Below, piece by piece: positions 52,875 through 63,449 of a stretch of DNA of 64,000 nt (positions are counted from its first letter, which is position 1; each line of letters opens with the position of its first letter). This DNA is from Macrocystis pyrifera (lineage: Eukaryota > Sar > Phaeophyceae > Laminariales > Laminariaceae). The notes beneath the pieces are model-generated. The model was given only the letters and a program-made list of their open reading frames with translations, did not search any database and had not been told where the DNA came from. The position numbers were made by a program, and so were the translations under genes. Location: the NCBI GenBank assembly GCA_031763025.1, contig JASSKH010000005.1, positions 4,668,092-4,732,091 on the forward strand, read 5' to 3'.

Positions 52875-53483
52875 ATTAACCCCACGGCCGAAACTACTAT
52901 TAATATCAATACATCAGAGTATCGCGATAAAGCGATACTCCTCGACGTCACGTATGCGGATCCACAAGCGGGGATCCACATGCGGGCGGGCGGCGCTGAC
53001 CGAGACTGATCAGCTGCTTCCACTTGTGAGGCGCGCAAGCGCAGTCACTACGGTCGTGCGGGACAGGTGTCCTTCGACGAGCGTGGCTACAAACTCGCCA
53101 CCCTCGCGGTGGAAAGCTTTGGGCGCCTCGGAGAGGAAGGCAGCGATCTAATTGATCAGTCGGCGACAAGCATAGTTGGAGGGACGGACGGATCGTCCCT
53201 GGCGCGGAAGGGCGTCTGCAAAGAGCGCCTCTTCCAGATCATCTCCGTGACTACACAGGTCGCAATTTCACGTAGAGTACATAGGTATGAACTTGCCCTG
53301 AGGGACCGCCAGGCCGCTAGGGGAAGGGAGGAAGAAGCCGGAGGAATGCAGCCAATGACAATGGGGATGGAACGTCGACGAGGAATAGAATGTACTATAC
53401 TGGTAGCTAAAATGAGATGTTGTGGGGAAAGGGAATTTGGAAACGACAGGAAGAGAAGTGTATGGGGGATACTACTGATTTAA
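52875..53483 (+). pseudogene. C-terminal tail of a retrotransposon reverse transcriptase, decayed
   Basis: One frame reads ...SEYRDKAILLDVTYADPQ AG..., a TGA at 53007-53009, then CEARKRSHYGRAGQVSFDE, RGYKLATLAVESFGRLGEEG and a tail with ISRRVHRYELALRDRQ. The motif order (D-V-T/V near the start, A..R...Y, F.....LAVE.FGR.G.EG, C-terminal helix with VAISRRVHRYELALR) is what I know from the region after the catalytic domain of non-LTR-type reverse transcriptases in algal and protist genomes. The catalytic core (palm with the YxDD motif) is missing. Upstream the frame closes at 52872 and carries a TATTAATA word (52898) inside the coding stretch. Truncated and interrupted, so non-functional. Confidence 0.65.
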
Positions 53484-53541
53484 GGAAGGATATTCGGTTT
53501 ATATAGGAACGGCGTCTACGCTATTTTGTCAGAAGGCAAGC

Positions 53542-53764
<223 letters not shown>

Positions 53765-54089
53765 ACTACAACAATACTGCTGTATGCGCCCTAGAAGGTT
53801 AGAACCCTTTCAGAGCGAAGGTTTGTAGGCCCGTGGATCTTACGGCCCTGAAACCTATGCCCCAGATAATGTCAAAAGGGCTGTGGCTTCGGCAAGGCTT
53901 TTGCTGCCCGTCCCCATGAGAGACCTGAGCAATTCCAGGTCTTGGCCGTTTGGCTCAAGTTTGCATCATGTATGCCTGGAAATGCTTGCGGCATGTTTTA
54001 CCCATAGCTGCATACATGGTAGTAGTAGAGGTGTGCATGTCCTTCACGATACAAGACGTAAAAAACATTTTTTTGTCCCCATCAAGATC
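53765..54089. other. unassigned spacer
   Basis: No family recognised. Confidence 0.3.
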
Positions 54090-54178
54090 AAGTAACCAGC
54101 GTCCGCGCTGATTCTTCCTTCCTTGTGTTGAGAGATGCAGGCTCTGTGGTCCCGAACTACGAACAGCAGTACAAGACT
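54090..54178 (+). repeat. family C repeat, partial
   Basis: ACCAGCGTCCGCGCTGATTC, GAGAGATGCAGGCTCTGTGG. Confidence 0.75.
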
Positions 54179-54220
54179 AAACGAGGATAACACATACCTG
54201 GTAAGATCCTGGTACAGCAT

Positions 54221-54331
54221 TATTACGGGGGGGTCCATAGTTAATAGGACCTATGGTATACACAAAACCCTATATATTTACCTATTTTTACTAACAATAT
54301 TTGGTCCTGTTAACTATGGTCCCCCGTAATA
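54221..54331 (+). mobile_element. family A element
   Basis: TATTACGGGGGGGTCCATAG to CTATGGTCCCCCGTAATA. The left arm is of TTAA subtype and the right arm mixed. Confidence 0.9.
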
Positions 54332-54379
54332 GTAGTGAGGGGGATAGGCAGTTGTCGTTGTTGTTGTTGTTGTTGTTTA

Positions 54380-54480
54380 CATCAAACCGTTCTTTCTACC
54401 CGTCGACATCCAGCGCAACCAGTGTCCGTGCCGATTCTTCAATCCTAGAGAGATACAAGTTCTGTGGTCACATGGGCAGA
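54380..54480 (+). repeat. family C repeat
   Basis: ATCAAACCGTTCTTTCTACC, GTCGACATCCAGCGCAACC, GATACAAGTTCTGTGGTCAC. Confidence 0.9.
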
Positions 54481-54622
54481 GCAGCACCGCAGCGCCATCC
54501 CAACGAACCGAATGCCCGGTACGGAATTAGAACATTCTTGGTGTACCCGCTGCAGCGTGGACAGTGGGCAGGCACAACTATTACGGGGGACCATAGTAAA
54601 TAGGACCAAATATTGTCAGTAA

Positions 54623-55549
54623 GGCCGTTTCCTATGCGGTTCGATTTTTGAGCTTCAGATTTTGACCCGATGGCATTTTCAGATATGAGCTTGACAAATC
54701 GAAAGGGTCTTTCCTATGCGGAAAAATCAAATTTATTGTGCGTGTAGAGATTCGAGCAAACGCCGAGACCAACTGCTGTTTTCGTGATTTGGCGCCGCGA
54801 AGAGACGCGCTGGGTGCGCTGCCCTGCGCGTAGGACCCAAGCGTCCGAGCCCACGCTGACTGCCTCTAGTCTGGTGGCGAAGAGACGTGGCGAGTGCGCC
54901 AGAGTCAACCTGTCTTGGTGTTTTGTGTTTCATTTTGTGACGTGACAGCTGCTGCTGTACAGCTGCAGTATAGTCTACGAGTACGTATCCACGGCGAGGC
55001 GCGTGCCGAGGGCTCTTCTCTTGGTCTCTAGGCCCGAGCCCGCGCCAGCCGACTCTAGTCTGGCCACGGAGGGACGCGCCGTCCGCGCGTCGGGCGCGAA
55101 GCAACGTCGCTATACAGCTGTATCACCATCCAACTCATCGATCGTTCTGCTGCTGTTTGCTGTTGTCGTGGATAACATCTTGAATTTACAGAGCATGCCA
55201 TGTTTCGATTTGAAAATCTGATGACCCAGGTCGTCGGATTTTTGGCCGCGTCGGGCGCGAAGCAACGTCGCTATACAGCTGTATCACCATCCAACTCATC
55301 GATCGTTCTGCTGCTGTTTGCTGTTGTCGTGGATAACATCTTGAATTTACAGAGCATGCCATGTTTCGATTTGAAAATCTGATGACCCAGGTCGTCCCCA
55401 AAAATCCGACGACTTGGGTCATCGGATTCTCAAATCGAAAAAATTCCGGTCGGATTTTGCATATTTGGACTGCACAAGCAGGGTCATTCGTTTTTGAGAT
55501 CGAAAAATACAAATCTGAAGCTCGAAATCGAACCGCATAGGAAACAGCC
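54623..55549. mobile_element. TAA-flanked TIR element (PIF/Harbinger-like), 927 bp
   Basis: Left end GGCCGTTTCCTATGCGGTTC and, on the other strand, right end GGCTGTTTCCTATGCGGTTC. The TIR extends to about 38 bp (GATTT..GAGCTTCAGATTT) with few mismatches. Flanking TAA at 54620-54622 and 55550-55552. The family A consensus GTCAGTAAAAATAGG shows that a single TAA was present before insertion. A 3-bp TAA duplication with G-rich TIRs is typical of PIF/Harbinger. No transposase frame inside, so non-autonomous. Only one copy in the window. Confidence 0.85.
55086..55398 (+). repeat. 161-bp tandem duplication inside the TAA-flanked element
   Basis: Two units, starting CGCGTCGGGCGCGAAGCAAC at 55086 and 55247, that look identical over about 150 bp. 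The identity implies a recent event. Confidence 0.9.
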
Positions 55550-55623
55550 TAAAAATAGGTAAATATATACCAGTAGGTTTTTGTGTGTACCATAGGTCCT
55601 ATTTACCATGGTCCCCCGTGATA

Positions 55624-55689
55624 GACGCGCGTCGACGAGGGGAAAAGGTTCTGAATCCTTCTCGCAATAAAAATGCGAGGCACGCATCG
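55624..55689 (-). repeat. family E repeat, inverted, left part
   Basis: GACGCGCGTCGACGAGGGGA, CCTTCTCGCAATAAAAATGC. Interrupted at CATCG-TA by family A. Confidence 0.8.
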
Positions 55690-55799
55690 TATTACGGGGG
55701 TCCATAGTTAACGGGACCAAATTTTGTTAGTAAAAATATGTAAATATATATGTTTTTATGTATACCATAAGTCCTATTAACTATGTACCCCCCGTAATA
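55690..55799 (+). mobile_element. family A element in family E, TTAA subtype
   Basis: TATTACGGGGGTCCATAG to CTATGTACCCCCCGTAATA. The right flank GTATTAATATTAATGG contains TATTAATA. Confidence 0.9.
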
Positions 55800-55866
55800 G
55801 TATTAATATTAATGGTGGGGAGGAGGGAGAAGAGCCTACTTTGTGACCCCAGGTCTGAGTTCCGAC
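55800..55866 (-). repeat. family E repeat, inverted, right part
   Basis: GGTGGGGAGGAGGGAGAAGA, ACCCCAGGTCTGAGTTCCGAC (first 20 bases compared). Confidence 0.8.
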
Positions 55867-55980
55867 TATATACGGGGGGCCGTATTAAATAGGACCTACG
55901 GTAAACACAAAAACCTGTATATTTCGCTATTTTTACTGACAAATTTTTGGTCCTGTTTACTATGGTCCGTCCCCGGAATA
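55867..55980 (+). mobile_element. family A element at the family E end
   Basis: TATACGGGGGGCCGTATT to GGTCCGTCCCCGGAATA. Same family E position as 39195. Confidence 0.85.
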
Positions 55981-57458
55981 ATAATGAGAGGGGAGAGATG
56001 AAAAGAAGGGCCGAAAAAAAAAAAAAAAAAAAAGGATTATCAGCGAGAAAAAAAAAACAAAAACAGACACAACAGCCACAAACAAGCAAGCCTGCAAAAC
56101 GAGACTACTTATAACTGCAGGGGAACAGGGGGAAGGAAAACACGAAAAGAAAGGTGTGTGTGTACGATAAATAAAAAGAAAGAATGCGGAAAAAACTATC
56201 AAATTGATGGGAAACGAGAAGATGTTTGATGTATGATATATGACATACCTGTGGTATAGTACAGACAGCAGAGTAGTATGCAGTGAGTATGCACGATACC
56301 ATACCAGGAACTCTGGTAGCGGTTCCATGTTGAGAGATCGCGCCCCCCGCCCTCTCTTTTCATCCGTTGTCTGTTGCCAAGATCCCTCCCAGATGTATCT
56401 CTGTTTTTTTTTTTTTTCCCGTTATTTCGGTTTTATTTTTTCGAGCGATCGGTCGATCGTCGTTCGATCGTTCGCCCGACTTGTTCCTCGGTCGTCCCGT
56501 CGTTCGTCAAACACGAAAAAATTAGACCCGAGGTGCAAGTCCCACTTTTTATGAGGCAGCGATTTAAGGACCGTTGAAGTACCGCTGTTAATGCTAGTAA
56601 CATGAAGTACGAAAGGTCCTTGCGTTTCCGCCCATATATATGTAGAAGGTGTAAATAGCACACACCAGAAGTGTTGACACATATAATCCGATACAATTGG
56701 TATACTACATACCCCAAGGTATCAATATTAATATTAATATAATGGCATCTTTTGATATTTGTTGCATGATGTAAGTGCTGTTTGCTGTTGTCTATCACAA
56801 CATACCTGGTACGTAACTCGTCGATTTTGAGCTCGATCTTATTTTGTCCGTGGAAATTCTGACCCTTTTATCTTTTTAAAGCTCCCGGCGACCCCCTTAA
56901 GAGGCCGCAAGCCGCAGGCAGCAACGTCAACCGGGGAGGGGGCTTCATCGGCCATAGTGGTGCCGCTTCGACAGCACTACTAACAGTCTATTCGGAATTT
57001 TTCCCCACGGAGGCTGAAGCGCCCTCATCGGTCTTTTGTAAGCACACTAATCAATCATCCGAGATAAAGTAGCAACTATTAATACCTGTACTATGTGATG
57101 TTATGCTGGTCTTGTGCGTGCTTTTGGATGCGTTGTGTGTTTGTTGGTTTTTTCGTACGAGTCACGAGAGAAGGCGTCGACCCAACTCCAACCCGAACCC
57201 TTATCACCAATCCTACTCCAGGCCAAGCAAGGCCCGACCGGAGCGCGGCTTCGCCGCACGTTTTTGACAATGTTGAGAAAAAAAAAAAAAAAAATGTGCA
57301 GACCGCCACGAAAACGGTAATAAGTTATTGTTTTTGATGCTTTCTCTTCTTGAACGGCTTGTGGATCAAGAGCACCACGGTAAAGGTTGCTGTGTGGGGT
57401 TCAGAAACTGATACATGCTGATACGTGCTGCTGTACGCACGACTACTATCTATCGGGT
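55981..57458. other. unassigned region
   Basis: Long A and T runs (56019-56033, 56407-56418, 57281-57294), TATTAATA at 56722 and 57077, TACCTGGTA at 56802. Frames up to 122 codons without recognisable domains. Confidence 0.35.
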
Positions 57459-57821
57459 ATATTTTTTATTTTTTATTTTTTATTTTTTATTTTTTATTTT
57501 TTTTACTCATCACTTTCACTTTCAAGCCTAAATTCGTAAGAGGTTTTACCCTCGACGACCTTCTGGACAAGCCGTGGTCACAGGTGTCTTCCCTTCTCCC
57601 CCCCGGTACGTGCCTTTTATTTTTTCTCGCGCATAGGGTTCAGCATTCCCACTGCTCGTCGATTTTCATCGAATGTCGCTAACTCACGCTCTCGCGCTTT
57701 CCGCTAATCAATCTCTTCTATGCAAGAAGAAGCCCCTACGAGCACGCTCTCGGTGAGACTTGAACCCACGAAATTGATCTTGATAGGCACGCGGACCACC
57801 TACCAAGCCACCGGGGGGGAC
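57459..57821 (-). mobile_element. tRNA-derived SINE, copy 5
   Basis: Full length. The minus-strand head at about 57745-57821 has TGGCTTGGTAGGTGG and GGTTCAAGTCTC. The body is as in copies 3 and 4. The 3' tail is a regular (AAAAAT)n array, the mirror of plus-strand TTTTTTA repeats. Confidence 0.9.
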
Positions 57822-58640
57822 GTAGTTATTAAAAAATAAAATAATAATAGACCACATTTGTAATCATGCCTACGGGGATATTTAGGAACCATCCCCGTAT
57901 TTGAGGCCTCCAATTTCAGGTTAGGCGTGGGGGGTGGAATTACAATAGTAGGGTCAGTCACGGGCACCGGCCAATCTTCAAGGCTGCGGGGGCTGCAGCG
58001 ACGGGATTTGACGTGATACAGCCCTACGGTCAGTAGTAAGATCGGCGTAGTACTTTTGCGTGTTTGTTCACCACGAGAGACGCCGATGCAGTAAATCGCT
58101 GTGGTTGCACGCTGGCCTGTGGGAGTTTTCTGGCATGCTACAATATAGATAAATGGGAGGACGGACGTCGCGGGAGTGCGCGAAACACACGGCAAGGCGT
58201 GAAACCCGGGAATGGCTCCGAAATGCCCTCTCATGTGTTTCCCTATCCAAATCTCGCCTGGTACGTACTCGTGATTTCTTATCACTCCCCCGGTTTCGGA
58301 ACGCTCACCGTCAATTGGAGATTCTCTTGTGTTTTCCGCTGAAAGAGTTCAACTGCTGCTCTCGTACAGAACACTTCTCTGCGGTGAGTGGCATACCCAT
58401 GCCCATCTACCATGTTTTTTGCCCATGGTGAATTTTGTTGTTTGTTGTTGTCAGAGATAAAGGCGCTGTGCACGGGTACCAGGAATTGTTCGTTTACCGC
58501 ATACCAGGTACATATCATATGTATGTATGAGCTCTGCTTTGTTTTCTTCGGGAAAGCTCATTTTGTGTTATTATTATTATTATTATTATATTTTTTTCAG
58601 TCTTTGCTGTCTGTGCATCTGCGGCGCAAACAAGCGGTGC
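57822..58640. other. unassigned region
   Basis: A 161-codon minus frame (57800-58285) starts in the SINE. Part of it (LEDWPVPVTDPTIVIPPPT) has ordinary composition but no family. TACCAGGTA at 58502. Confidence 0.3.
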
Positions 58641-59560
58641 AGCGAGACGGTCAGCCACCCAGCCCCGCGTGTCACGTGCTTCAATTCTTACCGTTTTTTT
58701 TTTGTATTCACGGGGGAGCAGTGAATCTCAGGAGCGCAAAGCTCGACGAGGATTTCTGTTTTTTTCTGAAAGAAAATCCTAGTATATACACAGGTATATA
58801 TCAATCGTTGGGTGCGAGGGGGGGGCACGTGTGGGAAGCGGGGCAAGCAAACGGACGTGAGACACGAATGGAACGGCCAGAAAAAAGTGCCACAGCCGTC
58901 TTTAGGTGTTGGGAGACTGCTCTGGCAAAGAGAGGCAAAAGGGGTGCCCAGGTGTCGTAAAAGAGGACTGAGTTTGCGCAAGGGAGGGGTGCGACCGTTT
59001 CTTAAGCGCTCGATTCATCCAGAACGGGAAAGGTTTGCCAACACCCGAGCAAGGAAGGCGTTTACGTAAAAATATACCCATTATTCATGTATAGCAGTGC
59101 GGTACGTAGCAAAAAAAAACAGATGTTATCGGTAATCCGCCGTATCCCAGCAAAAGCACAAAGCGACAGGCAAGGCAGACTTGTGCCACCCAACAGCATA
59201 TGTCGCCAGAAAATGTCCCCACTGCTGGTGAACACGACGCGGCGACCGTCTGCCACAGAAAAAAGGAGGGTCTGCGCGTGCTCTCCGAGACCTCGCTGGC
59301 CCTTACGTACTCGTCGTGCTACGGCTTGCGGTTTGGCTTGCACCACCACCACCACCACCACCACCACCACCCGCGTCTTCGAGCGAGAAAGCACGCGAAG
59401 ACCAGTCAGTGGGGCTACTGCATCCTGCTGTTCAAGATCACCTCGGCTCGGGCGGGTGGAGCTCGCGGGGGCTTTTATGTTGTTGCAAGCTTGACTACTG
59501 CAAGTGTTGAGGTCACGCCTCATTACCCGCCAATTACTACTGTTTTGTAGAGTATATATA
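58641..59560. other. gene-like but unassigned region
   Basis: Higher-GC stretch with simultaneous long frames on plus (59087-59494, 59200-59550) and minus (59062-59523). A CAC array gives His, Thr or Val runs. Strand and reality unresolved. Confidence 0.25.
59340..59371. repeat. CAC microsatellite
   Basis: Ten CAC triplets. Confidence 0.95.
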
Positions 59561-60175
59561 TATTGAAGCCATAGTCACCGCTCTTGTACGTGATTGTCTG
59601 TTTCTAGTCGTATTTACCTGGTACGGTATGGTGCGATGTAACGCACTCGTACTACTTGAATGGCACGAAATGAAAGTGGACACGCTTTGCCTGGCCGACG
59701 GAAGTTACATCTTTATTAATGTTTTTGTTGTTTGTGACAATCGGCGACTTTTTCCGGGCGTACACCCCCCCCCCCCCCCCCCCCCCCCTCGTGGTCGAGA
59801 TGTTGAGCAGCGCCGCAGCACTCTGTATTTACTGGTGTGGCGTGCCCCTTTTGAGACCTCCCGGTTAAAGATCATGGTATTGTAGTAGAGATATGACCAG
59901 GTAAATCGACGTGTCACGAGAAAAAAAAAATGCCCTTTCAGGTATGGGATAATTGTTTTCAGCAGTGAAAGATAAGACCGTGTCTACTACCTGAAGATGG
60001 GGCCACGTTTTCAGGCTGGTCACGGGGTTGGTTTCGAAATGGGTGCAGCACTAGTCTCACTGAATTGCGTTGGTCGGTAGTGTTGCGCATGTCTGGTTTA
60101 CCTAAAAGGCGACATCAACATGTTGTGTGCCTTCTTCACTGAATTGTTTGTTTGTTTTTTTTTTTTTTTTTTCTG
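59561..60175. other. unassigned spacer
   Basis: A 24-bp C run (59765-59788) and TACCTGGTA at 59615. No gene recognised. Confidence 0.35.
59765..59788. repeat. C mononucleotide run, 24 bp
   Basis: Uninterrupted cytosine run. Confidence 0.95.
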
Positions 60176-60258
60176 TTTACACGTCGACATGCAGTATCCG
60201 TGGTGAGTGTTCTTCATCCTGGAGAGGTTGGTACAAGCTCTAAAGCTCGCCACAGCAG
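60176..60258 (+). repeat. family C repeat, degraded
   Basis: TTTACACGTCGACATGCAGT, GAGTGTTCTTCATCCTGGAG, GGTACAAGCTCTAAAGC. Confidence 0.65.
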
Positions 60259-60295
60259 TGAGGCAAAAAATAGTAATTCATCGCGAATGCTGCGA

Positions 60296-60400
60296 GGATG
60301 ACAAGGCAATCGAATGAATGTCATTGCCGATATGCTCCGCGCGACAAGCACAACGTGCATACACAAACCAGCAAGACCCAGATGCATGGAAGGAGACAAA
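60296..60400 (+). repeat. family D repeat
   Basis: GATGACAAGGCAATCGAATG, GACAAGCACAACGTGCATAC, CAGCAAGACCCAGATGCATG. Confidence 0.5.
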
Positions 60401-60605
60401 AGAAGGAAGGAAAGATAGGAAAGAAAAATAAAATGGAACCAAAGAAAAGAGAATAAAATAATAAAATAAAGTACTCGCGCATGCAAATAAAAAATTACAG
60501 AGCAGCGTCAAGACTCGATGCAGGCGCAGGGAGCAAATGGTTTTGCCGTCTACTGCGGCTATCAAATCTGGTCTACAGCAGCGGCCGCCGACTTGCCATT
60601 GCTCT

Positions 60606-60694
60606 GCCGTACACCCATTGTCCGTCCTAAATATTTATTCAGAGAGGTACTAATTCTACTTCTGTACGGTTACAGACCACAGACTGTGAGACGG
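60606..60694 (+). repeat. family C2 repeat, partial
   Basis: CACCCATTGTCCGTCCTAAA, AGAGAGGTACTAATTCTACT, GACCACAGACTGTGAGACGG. Confidence 0.65.
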
Positions 60695-60745
60695 GAAATA
60701 AAAAAAAAAAAAATATATGTACAAGTATATTCAAGGTAAATCAAG

Positions 60746-60790
60746 CGAGATAGATGCCAACGTGCCGGGTACGAAACCACAACAGCACAA
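60746..60790 (+). repeat. family D fragment
   Basis: GATAGATGCCAACGTGCCGG, GTACGAAACCACAACAGCAC. Confidence 0.45.
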
Positions 60791-60799
60791 GCCACTCGT

Positions 60800-61657
60800 A
60801 CTGGAAAAATAAACACAAGCGATAACCAAAACGTAAGAACATTACAACGGCAGAAGGATGACAGAGGAAAAAAAAAAAAAAAAACAAGTTCTGCGACTGT
60901 AACAGCTCACAGCCCATGGCCATCTACTCTATTAATAGTCGTGTGCTGCAATCTGCATTGGTGCGGTGGTGAAAGGCAAAGGACGGAGCGCTCGAGGTCT
61001 GTATTCCCTATTCTCTGTACATTGACGGCGACGCAGGCCCTCTCTTGCCGCCTTCTCCACCGCGCAGCTCGCGCCTTTATCCGGTGCACAGAGCTTGAGC
61101 GCAGCGCCAGCATCTTTCACCTCTCGTCTGATTTTGTGGCATACTGCCTGGTACAGCTGTTCCCGCACCACCAAGCATCAGGTAGGGGCTCTGGCGACGT
61201 GTAAAATACCTGGTACCTGCGTGTACGCCCATAAAAGGTTCCGCACACGGCGCCACAGCGACGAGTAGTGTTGTAGAGATAGATAGATGTGTGTATTTGT
61301 CGCGAGCAGATGTGCGTATTTACCGCAAGCTGGTGGGGTCGGTGGCTCGACATGTACCTGTGCGTGTGTATGACCGCGCGAGGGTTGCCGCGAGGTGGTC
61401 GCGCGACCGGTCTCATCAGGAGACAGCCACCAGGGGTATGCATATAATACACAGCAGACGCGAAAATAGAGCGACTTATTTATTTTTCTCGCTATCAACA
61501 TGTTTATTGGCGCTCCAACACTTGAGTCCTATGCCGCCTAACCCATGGTTACTTCCTTCTCGGGGGTGCTATTATTATTAGTAATGAATACTTTTAGTAT
61601 GGATTGCTTTTTTTTTTTTTTTTTTTTCAGCCTTTCCCCCCGCCTCCGTCTCCGTCT
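60800..61657. other. unassigned region
   Basis: Minus frames of 107-111 codons overlap without domains. TACCTGGTA at 61207, TATTAATA at 60930. Confidence 0.3.
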
Positions 61658-61745
61658 CCTTCTCGAAGGGATATGCGTGGTCGATGGTCAAATGATTCAA
61701 GGCAAGCAACAAATGAGTACCTGCCCCCCCCTCCCTCCTCCTAGT
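61658..61745 (+). repeat. family J dispersed repeat
   Basis: TCTCGAAGGGATATGCGTGG, TCGATGGTCAAATGATTCAA, GGCAAGCAACAAATGAGTAC. Confidence 0.65.
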
Positions 61746-62796
61746 GTCCGCCCTAGGCTCGCTGGTGGCAACGACTGCCGCACGTCTTTGTTCATAAAAT
61801 AGCCATCGAATAAAAATGCTAAAATATCTCCTTTACACTTTTTCGTTGGTTCGTTCAGCTTGCGCAACTCTTGCTTCATTTCACGGAGATGTGCGCTCGT
61901 GTGGTGCTAATTTGCCGAGCCTGTGTTTTTGTTTTTTATTTCTCTTCCCCACAGCAAGCCATCAAGTGTGGAACAGAGGTGTGTGCTTGCTTGTTGGTGT
62001 TGATTGACCGAGGCGTGGGCGGCAAGCCTTGTGCGCGTATACTATTTTCTAATGTCGATGTCATTTGCACGAAGTACCAGGAACCAGGTTTAAAAATAGG
62101 CTCACTCGTGTTACGTACGTGGGCATGGCATTGCATTGGCCAACTTCCCTAGGGCCATTGTCATCGGAGAGCCATCGGAGAGCTTTTTTCGCTCCATGTT
62201 ACTGGAATAACCTCCATATTTGCGAAACAGCTCTCCCAAATATACGAAATTTTAACCGAGGGTAAAAGTATCAGGAGAGTTAAATTTCACAGCTTTTGAA
62301 ATTATTTAACATAAAAAAGGGGGGGAAAAAAGCTCTCCCGACAATAACGATCCCTAGACCAGCAATTATGTTTTTTTTTTTTCTCTTTTAACAGTGTTTT
62401 TTTTGTTTTGCTTTTTCAGCGATATCCGAAGCCCAAAAATCAAAAATCAGAACCGTCTGTTATCGGGTAGAAGATCATCCATCTTTTGGTCTCAGTTCCT
62501 AGACGGGGTAAAAATATGCGAATCCTGTCGGAACCGAGCCCAGTTCCTTGCGGTCGCTCGTGCCTCGAGGGGAAATGAGAGATACTTGATTTGAATCATG
62601 TCTGCTATCACTACAGCAGCAGTGCTACTGCCCATCTTCCCCGAGTATACCCGTCACCCACGCCGAAGTATCACACCTACAGCGAGCTGTACCTACGTCG
62701 GGCTAGGGCGCTCGTGTGAGATATGGCCTGTCCCTCGCGTGGAAGCGATAGCAGCAGCAGTAGCGACGGTAACGGCAGCAGCGATAGCAATTCGAC
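61746..62796. other. unassigned region
   Basis: A family D-like scrap at 62115-62140. A 66-codon plus frame at 62394-62594 follows a T run and CAG (possible 3' splice-site-like context). No domain recognised. Confidence 0.3.
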
Positions 62797-62847
<51 letters not shown>

Positions 62848-62850
62848 GCA
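62797..62850. repeat. CAG microsatellite
   Basis: About 17 CAG triplets with one CGG. Confidence 0.95.
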
Positions 62851-63269
62851 GCAGCAGAGAGCAGGAACAGCGATGGCGAGTCGACGTCGCAGGCGAAAAT
62901 CCACTCCTGCTTGGATGCCGAAACCAACTCTCGCGGCGGCGCAGCGACCGTTGGCTTTGCTTGCCTTGACGCAAACAAGTTGGACCCGTACCGTATATAA
63001 CCAGTTTTTCCTGAATCATACCAGGTACCTGGTAACCCGTAAAAAAAAATGTCCTTTTTTTTTTCGTGTACGTACATATTTCTGGATCCTCGAAACCACA
63101 GCGAAATGATCGCCAGAAAATCACGGTTAAAAAAAATCCCCGTCATAATTGGCCTCCGACTGGTGCCTGGTATAATATATTACTACCGCACTACTGTTTT
63201 AGAATGCAGAAACCTAAGTATGACCTCAATTCCTACACCAGGAGTGCAGTACTGGAGGGATAGCTTTTG
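62851..63269. other. unassigned spacer
   Basis: Carries the double TACCAGGTACCTGGTA at 63019-63034. No gene recognised. Confidence 0.35.
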
Positions 63270-63335
63270 TCCGTGGTCTTGCAGCTTGTGACCTCAGAGC
63301 TTGCATCTCTAGGATCAAGAATCGGCGCGGACACT
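63270..63335 (-). repeat. family C repeat, inverted, truncated by family A
   Basis: TGTGACCTCAGAGCTTGCAT, CTCTAGGATCAAGAATCGGC, then family A begins after ACACTTGAC. Confidence 0.75.
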
Positions 63336-63339
63336 TGAC

Positions 63340-63449
63340 TATTACGGGGGGTCCATAGTAAATAGGACCAAATATTGTCAGTCGAAGTAGGGAAATATGT
63401 AGGTTTTATCTAAAAACATGGGTCCTATTAACTATGGACCCCCGCAATA
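63340..63449 (+). mobile_element. family A element
   Basis: TATTACGGGGGGTCCATAG to CTATGGACCCCCGCAATA. Confidence 0.9.

Larger units (their letters stand above)
54579..55624 (+). mobile_element. family A element split by a 927-bp insertion
   Basis: Left part 54579-54622 (TATTACGGGGGACCATAG to ATTGTCAGTAA), right part 55550-55624 (TAAAAATAGG to GGTCCCCCGTGATA). The right part has ATATACCAGTAGG for consensus ATATAGG, a shortened version of the CCAGGTA insertion. Confidence 0.9.
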
